Shown: positions 18,126-27,159, counted from the stretch's first letter. The stretch: DNA of 64,000 nt from Novosphingobium sp. IK01 (GCF_033242265.1 NZ_BTFW01000001.1:3245001-3309000), one strand, 5' to 3'. Numbers and translations: made by a program. Notes: generated from the letters alone by a model not told the origin.

Positions 18126-19145
18126 ATGAAGGATGCCGCAGCCGATGGAGAGGCACTGACAATGATGGCGAATGCGGAATTGAGCCCTGGTTTCAAGCAT
18201 GCCGAGCGGGTTCTGACTGCTGTGCATTCCTCGCGGGCCGCCGTTTCCGCCGTGGCCGCCTCATGGTGCCGCTCGGCCCTTCATCACGGGCTCGACCCTT
18301 CCGCGCCGCAGGCTTCGGCAGAGCGGCTGGGCGACAATGAGCTCAATACCTTGCGGGCCTCGAACGGTGAATTGCTGACCGTGGCGGCCCCCGTGCTCGA
18401 CAGGCTTCACGGCAGCGTCGGGCTGGCCGGGGCCTGTGTGATCATTGCAGATGCGGGCGGGGTGGTGCTCGATTGGCGGACGACCGATTCGGATGCGGCC
18501 CTGTTCGAAGATATTGGGCTTACACCGGGGGTTTCCTGGGCCGAAGCCGCGCAGGGCACCAATGGCATCGGGACCTGCCTGGTCGAAGGGTGTGCGGTCA
18601 CGATCCATCGCGACGAGCATTTCGCCAGTCGCAACGTGGGCGTCAGTTGCATGGACGCGCCGATTTTCGATCCCGATGGACGGCTGATCGCCGCGCTCGA
18701 TATTTCCTCGGCGCGCGGGGACCATGATCGCACGATGGCCGCACTCATCGGGGCGCTGGTGCAGGATGCCGCCCGCAGCATCGAGCGCGACTTGTTCTGC
18801 CGCCGTTACTCCGATGCGCGAATCGTTCTGGCCGGTGCTGGCGATCAGGCAATGCGCGGCAATGTCCTGTTGGCCGTGGATCGCGATGATCTCGTGATCG
18901 GGGCGACTCGGGCGGCGCGCCAGCAGTTCCGTCTGGCCACTGGCGCTGATATCGAGCCACGCCCGCTGGGCGATTTTCTTGGCCAGACGGGCCCGGCCAG
19001 CTTCGATGATGGCGAACGCGCGGTTCTGCGTCAGGCGCTGGCACGGGCCGGTGGCAATGTCAGCAGCGCGGCGCGTCTGCTGGGGATCGGGCGGGCCACG
19101 TTCTATCGCCGGATGGAGCGCGTCGGACTTTCGCTGCGGCACTGA
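18126..19145 (+). CDS. GAF-domain regulator with Fis-type HTH, lacking the AAA+ domain
   Basis: A 339-residue protein resembling the N terminus of AcoR-like enhancer-binding proteins. The GAF-type sensory region spans about residues 65-215 (AAQGTNGIGTCLVEG, a typical AcoR-GAF segment). The Fis-family HTH at the C terminus covers residues 295-338 (LARAGGNVSSAARLLGIGRATFYRRM). The sigma-54-activating AAA+ domain between them is absent, so it probably acts as a conventional DNA-binding regulator. The inducer is unknown. A GTG five codons upstream (18111) is an alternative start; neither has a strong ribosome binding site. Confidence 0.85.
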   Translation: MKDAAADGEALTMMANAELSPGFKHAERVLTAVHSSRAAVSAVAASWCRSALHHGLDPSAPQASAERLGDNELNTLRASNGELLTVAAPVLDRLHGSVGLAGACVIIADAGGVVLDWRTTDSDAALFEDIGLTPGVSWAEAAQGTNGIGTCLVEGCAVTIHRDEHFASRNVGVSCMDAPIFDPDGRLIAALDISSARGDHDRTMAALIGALVQDAARSIERDLFCRRYSDARIVLAGAGDQAMRGNVLLAVDRDDLVIGATRAARQQFRLATGADIEPRPLGDFLGQTGPASFDDGERAVLRQALARAGGNVSSAARLLGIGRATFYRRMERVGLSLRH

Positions 19146-19255
19146 AAAGGGGGGGCGCGCTTTGCATTGCGTAACGCGCAAGCGTGGCCCCGGTTTTCCA
19201 CGCTGGGACATTTCGCCCGCTTTGCGATGCTCCTCGCCGTCGCTATGCGCGCGCC

Positions 19256-19714
19256 ATGATGATCAAGGCTCCTTCGGTCCTGTCTGTCGCGGCGATGGTT
19301 CTGGCCGCTCTGTTGGCAGGCTGCTCGTCGCGCGATGATACCCACGATGCCCGCCTGAAGGCGGCGGGAGCTGATCGATCCCTTCCAGCGCTGCTCAAGG
19401 TGGCCGATCCGCGAATCGGCGAGGTCAAGGCTGGCCCCTGCAAGGGCTGCCATACCCTCGATGCCGGCGGCCCGGATCTGGGGGGGCCCAACCTCCACGG
19501 TATCTATGGCAGCCCGATGGGCCGCAACCGCCCTGCCTTTGCCTATTCGGCGGCGTTGCGCGATGCCAACGGGCACTGGGACGATGCCACCCTCGACGCC
19601 TGGCTGCGCAATCCGCAGGCGCTGGTCCCCGGCACATACATGCAGTTTGGCGGCATCTCCGACCCGCTCGATCGCGCGGACATCATCGCCTATTTGCGCA
19701 CGCAGAAGAACTGA
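19256..19714 (+). CDS. Class I c-type cytochrome, lipoprotein
   Basis: A 152-residue small electron-transfer protein. A lipoprotein signal ends in lipobox LLAGC (Cys23), so it is anchored to a membrane on the periplasmic side. Heme is attached at C62-K-G-C65-H66, and the distal ligand is likely Met129 in TYMQFGG. The GPDLGGPNLHGIYG segment and the C-terminal helix DRADIIAYLRTQ are typical of cytochrome c2/c552-like proteins. The partner enzyme is not apparent from neighbours. The gene follows the GAF/Fis regulator by 110 bases on the same strand. Confidence 0.92.
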   Translation: MMIKAPSVLSVAAMVLAALLAGCSSRDDTHDARLKAAGADRSLPALLKVADPRIGEVKAGPCKGCHTLDAGGPDLGGPNLHGIYGSPMGRNRPAFAYSAALRDANGHWDDATLDAWLRNPQALVPGTYMQFGGISDPLDRADIIAYLRTQKN

Positions 19715-19742
19715 CGGATTTTTCAAAAGGAAGTGTGAAACC

Positions 19743-19760
19743 CGGGGGCCATCGCCCCCG
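19743..19760 (+). repeat. GGGGCCATCGCCCC-type hairpin, copy 1
   Basis: 7-bp arms CGGGGGC (19743-19749) and GCCCCCG (19754-19760) around loop CATC, 28 bases after the cytochrome stop and followed by a CCCCCGGGAAC tail. The same core with different flanks recurs at 53442-53461, so this is probably a dispersed palindromic repeat that may also act as an RNA 3' end. Confidence 0.6.
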
Positions 19761-19850
19761 GACCCCCGGGAACTGGTGCTTGCTGGCATGTCCGGCGTTT
19801 CATTAGCTGGCGTGAGCAAACCGGGATCTCCGCGATTTTAAATCATTCCA

Positions 19851-19945
19851 TTCGTCATCCCCGCGCAGGCGGGGATCCAGTTCCGACGGCCGTACAGGCG
19901 AGCAGAGCAGGCAAGCTGGATTCCCGCCTGCGCGGGAATGACGAA
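19851..19945. repeat. 30-bp inverted repeat, REP-like element
   Basis: Left arm 19851-19880 and right arm 19916-19945 are reverse complements at 28 of 30 positions. Both differences are transitions, and the spacer is 35 bases. Each arm itself contains a small palindrome (CCCCGCGCAGGCGGGG). The element lies between the cytochrome and the convergent TolC-like gene. The layout is that of widespread bacterial REP/BIME palindromes. No transposase is present. Confidence 0.85.
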
Positions 19946-20006
19946 ATGGGATCGAACATCGCTCAGCGCTTTCGTGTGCATGTTCGGTGTGCGTCGCCTT
20001 TGTTCT

Positions 20007-21683
20007 TCAAGGCTGCACATCAACCCCGATCCGCGCGGCGGGCATCGTGGTGGCATGGGCCGGATCGCGCGCCGGGCGCGGGCCCCCGCGCCCTTCGGCC
20101 ACGCCGTCGAGCGTGTGCAGTGCGCTGGTAAGCAGCGGGACATCGCCATTGTCGGCAATGCGCGCGGCCTCCTGTTCAGCATCGTGGCGCGGGGCGTCGG
20201 GCAGGAGCCAGGCGCTGTCCATGACGCCGAGCGCGGCGAGAACTTGCGCCTTGGCGAGGTAGGCCCCGGCAATACCATCGTTGTAGGCGCTGCGAGTCTG
20301 AAGCAGTTCGCGGGCGAGCTGGAGAACGTCGAGCGTGGTGAACAGCCCCGCGCGTTCCTGAAGGACGGCGCCGTCGTAGGCTTTCTGGGCCGAATCGACC
20401 GCACTCTGGAGGCGGTCGATCGCCTCGCTCTGGGCCTGCCAGTCGTTCCATGCGGTGGCGAGGGCGGCGCGGTTTTCGCGCAGGCTGGCATCGACCAGCC
20501 GCCAGTCGGCATCGTTGGCGGCCTGCGCGGCGCGGATGCGGGCGTGGCGCTCGCCACTGTCGAACAGGGGGCCGGAAATGGTGAGCACCCCGCGCAGTTC
20601 GGTCTGGCGCAAGCTGTCGGAATAGTTCGAAAAACCGTTGGAATAGGGCATCAGGGCTGCGCTCCCTTGTAGATCGATCCGCGGGCGCCAGTCGGCCTTG
20701 GCGCCTTCGGTCGCCGCGCGCGAGGCGCGCTCGCGCTCCTGCGCGGCGAGGACGACGGGGTTGTGCTCTTCGGCAAAGACATAGGCTTCTTCGAGCGACG
20801 AAACCGGCAGTTGCAGGGCAGGGGGTGTGGTCAGTTCGCCCGGACGGGTGCCGACCATGCGCAGGAACGTGGCCTCGGCGGTTCCGGCGTCGCGCTGGGC
20901 GGTCAGCAATTGCACGCGGCCCAGCTCCACGCGGGTCTCGACTTGCTGGATGTCTGTTGCGGTGACTTCGTGGGCCTTGAGGCGCGCGCGATTGTCGGTC
21001 AGCTCGCGGGTGAGCGCGGCAAGGTTGTCTGCCGCGATGCCCACCCCCGTTCGCGTGCGGCGCAGGCTGACATAGGCATCGAGCGCATCGAACAGCGCCT
21101 GCTGCTCGGTCGAACGGAGCACGGCGCGTTGATAGGCGGCCTGCGCCCGCGCCGCGCGTTCGGAGGCGAGCGTGCGGCCAAAGGTGAACAGCGGCTGGGT
21201 CAGAATGGCCGTCGCGGTGGAGGTCCAGCCATGGCGCTTGAGGAAATTGGCCGGGGCGATCTCGTAGTTGTCGCGCGTCCAGCCATACGTCAGTGAATAG
21301 TCGAGGTGCGGGCCATAGGCCGAGCGGGCCTGCGCCACGCCCCAGTCGCTGCTGCGCGCGCCCGACCGCTGGGCGAGCACGGCGGGCGAGGTCCAGTAGG
21401 CATAGCGCAAGGCCTCGCCCAGCGAAGTGACCGACTGGCCCTGACGCGCACCCTGCGCGATGTCGGCGGGCGTATCGGCGGGCAGATCGGGCGTGAAGGA
21501 CAGCGGCCTGCCCGGTTCGGGCGCTTCGGGAGGAGCCAAGTCGGACAGGGCTGGCGGCAGGCTCTCCTGCGCATGGAGGCATGGGGCCATCAGCAGGCCC
21601 GCGAAGGCGGGGGCCAGACGGGCGAGAGGCGCGGCGCGGCGTCGGTTGCGGGCGCACGAAGGGCGTGGCGTGGTCAAACGCAT
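20007..21683 (-). CDS. TolC family outer-membrane channel protein
   Basis: A 558-residue protein. An N-terminal signal peptide (ending near LHAQE) is followed by a proline-rich segment and two outer-membrane efflux repeats (about residues 88-285 and 300-485). Features include SLGEALRYAYWTSPAV, QPLFTFGRT, and the long helices TDIQQVETRVELGRVQLL and AAWNDWQ-like coiled coil. It is the likely outer-membrane duct for the adaptor and ABC transporter encoded directly upstream (17-base gap). Length exceeds the common 440-480 residues because of the N-terminal proline-rich part and a C-terminal tail of about 60 residues. Confidence 0.9.
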   Translation of the reverse strand: MRLTTPRPSCARNRRRAAPLARLAPAFAGLLMAPCLHAQESLPPALSDLAPPEAPEPGRPLSFTPDLPADTPADIAQGARQGQSVTSLGEALRYAYWTSPAVLAQRSGARSSDWGVAQARSAYGPHLDYSLTYGWTRDNYEIAPANFLKRHGWTSTATAILTQPLFTFGRTLASERAARAQAAYQRAVLRSTEQQALFDALDAYVSLRRTRTGVGIAADNLAALTRELTDNRARLKAHEVTATDIQQVETRVELGRVQLLTAQRDAGTAEATFLRMVGTRPGELTTPPALQLPVSSLEEAYVFAEEHNPVVLAAQERERASRAATEGAKADWRPRIDLQGSAALMPYSNGFSNYSDSLRQTELRGVLTISGPLFDSGERHARIRAAQAANDADWRLVDASLRENRAALATAWNDWQAQSEAIDRLQSAVDSAQKAYDGAVLQERAGLFTTLDVLQLARELLQTRSAYNDGIAGAYLAKAQVLAALGVMDSAWLLPDAPRHDAEQEAARIADNGDVPLLTSALHTLDGVAEGRGGPRPARDPAHATTMPAARIGVDVQP

Positions 21684-21700
21684 GGTTCGAACCCCCTGGT

Positions 21701-23053
21701 TCAGTTGTCGCGGAAGGCGCGCATGAACTGGTCGCGCAATGGCTTGGTGACGTAGGAAAGCAGCGAGCGGTTGCCCGTCTCGATGTAGGATTCGGCGGGC
21801 ATTCCGCTGCGCAGGGACAGCCCCTCGCGCGCAATGGCGGCCTGATCGACGGCGATCCGCACGGTGTAGAAGGCCTGCCGGGTCTCCTGATTGTCGGTGC
21901 GGTCGGTGGCGACATAGATCACGCGACCGGGGATTTCCGGCGTGGCCGCGCGGTTGAACGCGGTAAAGCGCACGCGCGCGGTCTGGCCGGGGTGGACCTG
22001 ATCGATGTCGTTCGGGTCGATGGAGGCTTCCACGACCATCAAATCATGATCGGGGACGATTTCCATGATCGGCTCGGCGGCGCGCACCACGTCGCCGATG
22101 GCGGCAAACGCGATTTTCTCGATCGTGCCCGAATAGGGCGCGCGGATCTCGGTGCGGTCCTTCTGGTCGGCGGCGCTGACCTTGCGGAGTTGCTGCTGGT
22201 TGAGCGCGGTGTTCACTTGCGCCAGATCGGTGCCGGCCTGAACGCGGCGGGTCTGCACGGTCTGGATCGACTGTTCCTGCGCCTCGGTGATGCGGGCGCG
22301 GGCCTGGGCGATTTGGGACTGGAGCTGGGCGACCTGACCGTCGATGTCGACGGCGGTGCGTTCGAGCTGGTTGAGCCGGTTGATCGTGACCAGCTGCTTG
22401 TCCCACAAGTCGCGCACGCCCTGCCGTTCGGGTTCGATCAGGTGGCGCTGCTGGCGCAAGGCATCGATCTGGGCCTGAAGCCCGGCGATCTGCTGGTCAT
22501 ATTGGACGATGCGCGCGCCAAGCTGGGCGCGGAGCTGGCTTTCTTCGGTCTGGCGCATGGCGAACAGGTGCTGTTCGTCGGCCATGGCCTTGCGCGCCGA
22601 AGGGTTGGTCGATTGCGTCAGCTCGGGCGGGAAGGAAACCTGACCCAGCCCCAGCCGCTCGGCTTCGAGCCGGGCTTTCTGGGCGAGCAACTGCTCGACG
22701 GTGAGGTTGGAATAGGTCGCATCGGCCCCGGTCACGCGGTCGTCGAGCCGCATCAGCAGCTCGCCCTGTTTCACATGCTGGCCATTGACGACCGCAATGG
22801 CCGCGATCACGCCCCCGGTCGGGTGGGCGATGCGCTTGACGCGGGTTTCCACGCCGACCTGCCCCCCGCCGATCACGGCCCCGCCCAGCGGCACGAGGGC
22901 AGCCAGCACGAACAGCAGCACCAGCAACCCGGCCAGCGCGCCCAGCAGCCGCACCAGCAGGCGCGAGGCATGGGGCCGGGGCACATCGGTTGCCTCGATC
23001 CACAGCGCGGGAAGGATCTGACGCATGGCGTCTGGCGAGAGCGGGGCGTTCAT
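21701..23053 (-). CDS. HlyD/PrtE family type I secretion membrane-fusion protein
   Basis: A 450-residue periplasmic adaptor. A single membrane helix (LLGALAGLLVLLFVLAALVPLGG, about residues 34-57) is followed by a lipoyl-like beta segment (GGVIAAIAVVNGQHVKQGELLMRLDD) and a long coiled-coil region (about 110-290). The C-terminal barrel includes IRAPYSGTIEKI and VRFTAFNRAATPEIPGRV, the usual PrtE/HlyD end. Start ATG 23053 overlaps the ABC transporter stop by 4 bases. It bridges the inner-membrane ABC protein and the TolC-like channel. Confidence 0.93.
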   Translation of the reverse strand: MNAPLSPDAMRQILPALWIEATDVPRPHASRLLVRLLGALAGLLVLLFVLAALVPLGGAVIGGGQVGVETRVKRIAHPTGGVIAAIAVVNGQHVKQGELLMRLDDRVTGADATYSNLTVEQLLAQKARLEAERLGLGQVSFPPELTQSTNPSARKAMADEQHLFAMRQTEESQLRAQLGARIVQYDQQIAGLQAQIDALRQQRHLIEPERQGVRDLWDKQLVTINRLNQLERTAVDIDGQVAQLQSQIAQARARITEAQEQSIQTVQTRRVQAGTDLAQVNTALNQQQLRKVSAADQKDRTEIRAPYSGTIEKIAFAAIGDVVRAAEPIMEIVPDHDLMVVEASIDPNDIDQVHPGQTARVRFTAFNRAATPEIPGRVIYVATDRTDNQETRQAFYTVRIAVDQAAIAREGLSLRSGMPAESYIETGNRSLLSYVTKPLRDQFMRAFRDN

Positions 23054-24840
23054 CGGGCGCTCTCCTGCGCAAGGCGGCCGGGAGCCGGAGGGGCCGGGCG
23101 CGCGCCGGGCGTGGCTGGTTCACCGCCGGGCAGGGTGCGTTGCATGACGGTCTCGCGGTCGCCGAAATCGACGATGCGTCCGTTCTGCATGACCGCGACA
23201 TGGGTGATCGGCCCCAGCGTGGCCGGGCGGTGGGTGATCATGATGACGATCCCGCCGCGCTGGCGCACCGAGAGGACCGAGTGGGACAGCGCGGCATCGC
23301 CCGCCGCGTCGAGGTTGGAATTGGCTTCGTCGAGCACGAGCAGGTGCGGGGCGCCATAGAGCGCGCGGGCCAGCCCCACGCGCTGGCGCTGCCCGGCGGA
23401 AAGCTCCCCTCCACCAGCCGAAACAGGCGTGTCATAGCCATCGGGAAGGGCCAGGATCGCCTCGTGCAGGCTGGCCGCGCGCGCGGCTGCGATCACCCCT
23501 TCCGACGTGGCCGCCGGGTCGAACCGGGCGATGTTCTGGCCGACCGTGCCCTCGATCAGGTCGACCGTTTGCGGGACATAGCCGATGGCATTGCCCAGCG
23601 TTTCGGCGTCCCACTGGTCGGGCGTGGCGCCATCGAGGCGCACTTCGCCGCGCACCGGGTGCCAGATGCCCAGGATGCCACGCACGAGCGAGGTCTTGCC
23701 CGCTGCACTCGGGCCGATCAGGGCCAGGGCCTGTCCCGGCTGGAGCAGGAGCGAGACGCCCTGCACGGTGAACCTCTGGGTGCCGGGTGGGGCCACCCAC
23801 AGGTCGCGAAGGACGAGTTCGCCGCGCGGACGGTCGAGCGTGACGTGGCGTTCGGGCGGGCGGCGGAACGTGGTGATTGCCTGCGCCAGCCGACCCCAGC
23901 CGCTGCGCGCCGCGATCAGCCCGCGCCAGTTGGCAATGGCTGAATCCACCGGCGCCAGCGCCCGGCCCGAGAGCACCGAGGAAGCGAGGATCACGCCCCC
24001 GCTCGCGCGGTCGTCGATCACCAGCAGTGCGCCGACCGTCAGGATGATCGATTGCAGGAGCAGGCGAAACGTGCGGCTGGCGCCGCCCAGCCGCGAGACC
24101 GTGCGCGAGAGCGCGGACTGCGCCGCGATGAACTGCCCCTCCCAGCCCGAGGTGCGCGCGACCAGCCGGTCCTGCATGCCCATGGCGAAGGCCGATTCGG
24201 CAAAGCGGATTTCCGAGAGCGTGGCCGCAGAGCGCTGGCCGGTGATCGTTGCCAGTTCGAGCGAGGCGGCCTGCGTGCGCCGGTTGGAGAGCAGCGCGAG
24301 CGCCGCCATCACCATGACCCCGGCCAATGCGGTAAGCCCCAGCCACCAGTGCAGCGCAGCCAGCACGATCAGGAACATCAGCACCCAGGGCAGGTCGATC
24401 AGCGCGACCGGCCCGGCCCCGGCAAGGAAGGCATGCACCGAATCGAGATCGCGCGCGAACTGGAGCCCGTCGGCCTTGTCGGGTCCGGAGCGCAAGGGGC
24501 GTGTGACGGTGGCGTAGTGGACCGCCTCGAACAGGTCGTCGTGGACGCCGTTGGCCACGCCCAGCAGCGCCTCGGCCCGGATTGCTTCGAAGATTGCCTG
24601 GAACAGGTAGATCAGCACCAGCATCGCGAAGAGACCGGCGAGGGTGGGGATGCTGCGGCTCGGCAAAACCGAATCGTAGACCAGCATCATGTAGCCCGAC
24701 CCGGCAAAGACCAGGACATTGAGCAGAAAGCTGGCGATGCCCACCAGCACGAGATTGCCGCGATATCTGCGCAGGAACAGGCGCAGCAGTTGCCGATCCA
24801 CGTCGAAACACCCCCGATCACTGTCGTCGGGGACAAGCAT
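23050..24840 (-). CDS. Type I secretion ABC transporter (permease/ATPase, PrtD-like)
   Basis: A 596-residue fused membrane/ATPase half-transporter. The six-helix domain covers about residues 20-310, including GSGYMMLVYDSVLPSRS, a PrtD-type signature. The nucleotide-binding domain follows, with Walker A GPSAAGKTS (Lys382), signature LSAGQRQRV, Walker B LLVLDEANSNLD and the H-loop ITHRP. There is no N-terminal peptidase domain, so cargo should carry a C-terminal uncleaved signal. No RTX-type cargo lies in the window. The long C-terminal tail is Pro/Ala-rich. It is first gene of the operon. Confidence 0.93.
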   Translation of the reverse strand: MLVPDDSDRGCFDVDRQLLRLFLRRYRGNLVLVGIASFLLNVLVFAGSGYMMLVYDSVLPSRSIPTLAGLFAMLVLIYLFQAIFEAIRAEALLGVANGVHDDLFEAVHYATVTRPLRSGPDKADGLQFARDLDSVHAFLAGAGPVALIDLPWVLMFLIVLAALHWWLGLTALAGVMVMAALALLSNRRTQAASLELATITGQRSAATLSEIRFAESAFAMGMQDRLVARTSGWEGQFIAAQSALSRTVSRLGGASRTFRLLLQSIILTVGALLVIDDRASGGVILASSVLSGRALAPVDSAIANWRGLIAARSGWGRLAQAITTFRRPPERHVTLDRPRGELVLRDLWVAPPGTQRFTVQGVSLLLQPGQALALIGPSAAGKTSLVRGILGIWHPVRGEVRLDGATPDQWDAETLGNAIGYVPQTVDLIEGTVGQNIARFDPAATSEGVIAAARAASLHEAILALPDGYDTPVSAGGGELSAGQRQRVGLARALYGAPHLLVLDEANSNLDAAGDAALSHSVLSVRQRGGIVIMITHRPATLGPITHVAVMQNGRIVDFGDRETVMQRTLPGGEPATPGARPAPPAPGRLAQESAR

Positions 24841-24967
24841 CGCATCGCCGGTTCGTCCGGCAACGCGCAGAAACCTCCGTGGCGGAACTTTAGAGCCTGT
24901 GCAGCCTTGGTTTCACCGGCTCAGGACGCACCCTTACGCAATCGCCGGGGGTTGCAATTCACGGAAT

Positions 24968-25951
24968 TCAGGCGACTTCCAGTGCGCCTTCGGGGCGGGC
25001 TCCGATGATCAGCATTTCGCACCAGACTCCCTTGGGATCGAACATCAGGTCGACGGCCTCGATACCCGGCTGGGCGCGCAGGAGGTGCGAGCCGGTGCCC
25101 TGGACCTGCGGCGCGCTGACCGCTGGGCCACCCGTTTCGCGCCACAGCAGGTAGAGCCTGTTGCCGTCGGGCCCCAGGAACCAGCGCAAGTCGACCAGGC
25201 CCCTGTCGGTCGAGAGCGCACCGTGTTTCATGGCATTGGTGCACAATTCGTGGATGGCCATGATCAGGGGGATGCAGCTTTCGTCGGGGATGACACAGGC
25301 GGTGCCTTCGAGGCGGATGCGGCGGCCCAGACCGAATGGATGGATCGTGCGCTCGATCAGGTCGGGCAGGCGGCCTTCGGCCTCGGTGCCGATGCGCAGG
25401 AGGTCGCTGGCCTTGGCCAGGCTTTCGAGACGGCTGGAAAATTCGCGGAAGAAGTCCAGCGGGTTTTCCGCACGCGGCCCGCGCGCCGAGAGCGCCTGGA
25501 TGATGGCGAGCATGTTGCGCGTGCGATGGCGCAATTCGCGGTTGAAGGATTCCTGCCGGCTGGCCAGCGCATCGAGTTCGCGCACCGTGCTGCGCGTGAC
25601 CACGGCGGTGCAGATCAGCAGGCCCAGCGAGAAGACCGCGAGCACGAACGTGATGGCCCGGCCCGCCCACCAGTCCACCGACACGACCTGCCCGCCGAAC
25701 ACCAGCTTGCTCACGCAAAAGGAAACGGCCACCGTGGCAAGGGCCTGGCGCAAGTCGAGCAGGAGGGTTGCGATCAGGACGGTCGGCCAGAAAGCCATGA
25801 ATGGCATGGTTGCGGGCACGGGGTCGATCAGCAGGCGCAGCAGCACGGGGGCTGCCACCAGGACTGTCCCCAGGGCTGCCTGCTCACCCAAGCTGCGCCG
25901 CTTGATCAGGGCGGCGCGAATCCAGCCGGAAAATCCGGTCGAAACCATCAT
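24968..25951 (-). CDS. HWE-family sensor histidine kinase
   Basis: A 327-residue membrane kinase. Hydrophobic N-terminal helices cover about residues 20-115 and resemble a four-helix DUF4118-like input. The phosphoacceptor His142 is in ELRHRTRNMLAIIQALS. The N-box is HELCTNAMKHGALS, and the WxE motif (LWRETGG) that names the HWE group is present. The usual D/F-box is shortened. No adjacent response regulator belongs to it. It lies 127 bases upstream of the type I secretion operon on the same strand, so a regulatory link is possible but unproven. Confidence 0.88.
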   Translation of the reverse strand: MMVSTGFSGWIRAALIKRRSLGEQAALGTVLVAAPVLLRLLIDPVPATMPFMAFWPTVLIATLLLDLRQALATVAVSFCVSKLVFGGQVVSVDWWAGRAITFVLAVFSLGLLICTAVVTRSTVRELDALASRQESFNRELRHRTRNMLAIIQALSARGPRAENPLDFFREFSSRLESLAKASDLLRIGTEAEGRLPDLIERTIHPFGLGRRIRLEGTACVIPDESCIPLIMAIHELCTNAMKHGALSTDRGLVDLRWFLGPDGNRLYLLWRETGGPAVSAPQVQGTGSHLLRAQPGIEAVDLMFDPKGVWCEMLIIGARPEGALEVA

Positions 25952-26060
25952 CGCAAAGTCCCTTGAGCCTGCCCCCCTGGGCGAAGGGTCCAGTCCCCGG
26001 CAGGCTTCTGGCCGGCGGTATTACCGAAAAGAAACCAAAATGGCAGTATAAATGTGCCTT

Positions 26061-26447
26061 TTATTCCGGGGGTATGCCTGCATTGACCGCCGGAAGAGAT
26101 TGCAGCCGTAATGCGGCATCGATTTCGAGCAGGCTGGCCAGAAGATGCCGGTCCTGTGTGTCGAGCGGAACGCGCGTGGCCAGGGCCTGTCGGCAGGCTT
26201 CGATGAGGGCGCGGGGGTGGCTGGCAAGCCCGGCCCGGAATTGCGCGAAATCTTGCGCGATGGCGCGCGGGGGCGTGCCGGAACCCACGCTTTCCGGTGC
26301 TCCCGAGCGGTGTTTTTCCAGCGTCCACAGGGCTGTGGCGGCACGCTCGGCCATGGTCCGCACGAGATCGCCCGCCGCTTCGCCCGAGGCGCGCGCCTTG
26401 AGTTTCTGGCGATAGCGTCGTTGTCTTTCGGCATTGCTCAGGGCCAT
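26061..26447 (-). CDS. Small basic-helix protein of unknown function
   Basis: A 128-residue cytoplasmic protein. It opens with a very basic helix (SNAERQRRYRQKLKARA), a pattern common at the start of small DNA- or RNA-binding proteins, and the rest is alanine/leucine-rich helix. There are no cysteines, signal peptide or membrane segment. It sits between two sensor kinase loci on the same strand. A second frame of the same stretch (26021-26434) lacks recognisable features and is taken as a shadow. I do not recognise a family. Confidence 0.6.
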   Translation of the reverse strand: MALSNAERQRRYRQKLKARASGEAAGDLVRTMAERAATALWTLEKHRSGAPESVGSGTPPRAIAQDFAQFRAGLASHPRALIEACRQALATRVPLDTQDRHLLASLLEIDAALRLQSLPAVNAGIPPE

Positions 26448-26544
26448 TGCGCTGTCTTGGGGCGGGATGTCCCGTCCTGCAAAGCCCGGAGTGTTGCTTG
26501 CGTATCCTTGCGTAAGCGAAGGCCGGTTATCCGTCCCCCGGCTG

Positions 26545-27159
26545 TCAGGTGTCGGGGTCGTTGACGGCCAGCAGCGCCAGTTCGGTGCCCAGCTTCTGGT
26601 ACATGGCGTGGAGATAGACCTTCACTGTTCCCTCGCCGATATTCATCTCTGTTCCGATGTCGCGGTTGCGCATGCCGCGCGCGACCAGCCGGGCGATCCG
26701 CCGCTCGCGCGGGTTCAGGCGGTCGAGGGGGCCTGCCCCTTCGGGGTGAAGCGAAAGATCGAGCGCGCGCGTGAGCAGTTCGGGCGGGATCACCTTCTGG
26801 CCTGCATGGACCCGTTCGAGCACATCGATCAGATCGTCTCCGGCGCCTTCCTTCGAGACGATCCCCTCCACGCCCGCGCGCATCACGGCCAGCAGGTTGC
26901 GATCGGTCAGTTCGGCGGTGAGCACCACCACCGACCGTTTGTCGCCACGCGCACGCAGCGTTTCGAGCACCTGAACCCCGTTCATGCCGGGCATGTTGAT
27001 GTCGAGCAGCACGATGGCCGGGTCGTGGGTGGCGATGGCGTCGAGCGTTTCCTCGCCCCCGGCGGTTGCCGCCACGACGCGGAACTCGCTGCCCCGCAGC
27101 ACGGAGGAGACACCGGCACGGATGAAGCCGTGGTCGTCGGCAATCAGAATGGGGATCAT
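26545..27159 (-). CDS. NarL/LuxR-family response regulator
   Basis: A 204-residue two-component regulator. The receiver domain (1-120) has phosphoacceptor Asp53 (VLLDINMPGMNG), the acidic pair near residue 9 (ADDH), Thr81 and Lys103. The C-terminal LuxR HTH (about 140-195) includes LNPRERRIARLVARG and EGTVKVYLHAMYQKLG. The target DNA is unknown. ATG 27159 overlaps the kinase stop by 4 bases, so the pair is translationally coupled and is very likely a cognate system. Confidence 0.94.
   Translation of the reverse strand: MIPILIADDHGFIRAGVSSVLRGSEFRVVAATAGGEETLDAIATHDPAIVLLDINMPGMNGVQVLETLRARGDKRSVVVLTAELTDRNLLAVMRAGVEGIVSKEGAGDDLIDVLERVHAGQKVIPPELLTRALDLSLHPEGAGPLDRLNPRERRIARLVARGMRNRDIGTEMNIGEGTVKVYLHAMYQKLGTELALLAVNDPDT

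Noticed and set aside
20176..21915. 579-residue Arg/Pro-rich minus-strand frame
   Set aside because: Out-of-frame shadow of the TolC-like gene on the same strand; composition is typical of GC-rich alternate frames.
20007..24840. RTX toxin or adhesin as cargo of the secretion operon
   Set aside because: No protein in the window shows the glycine-rich nonapeptide repeats expected of such cargo.
26021..26434. 137-residue alternate minus-strand frame
   Set aside because: Overlaps the 26061-26447 gene almost entirely; that frame has the more protein-like sequence, with a coherent basic helix and alanine/leucine helices.
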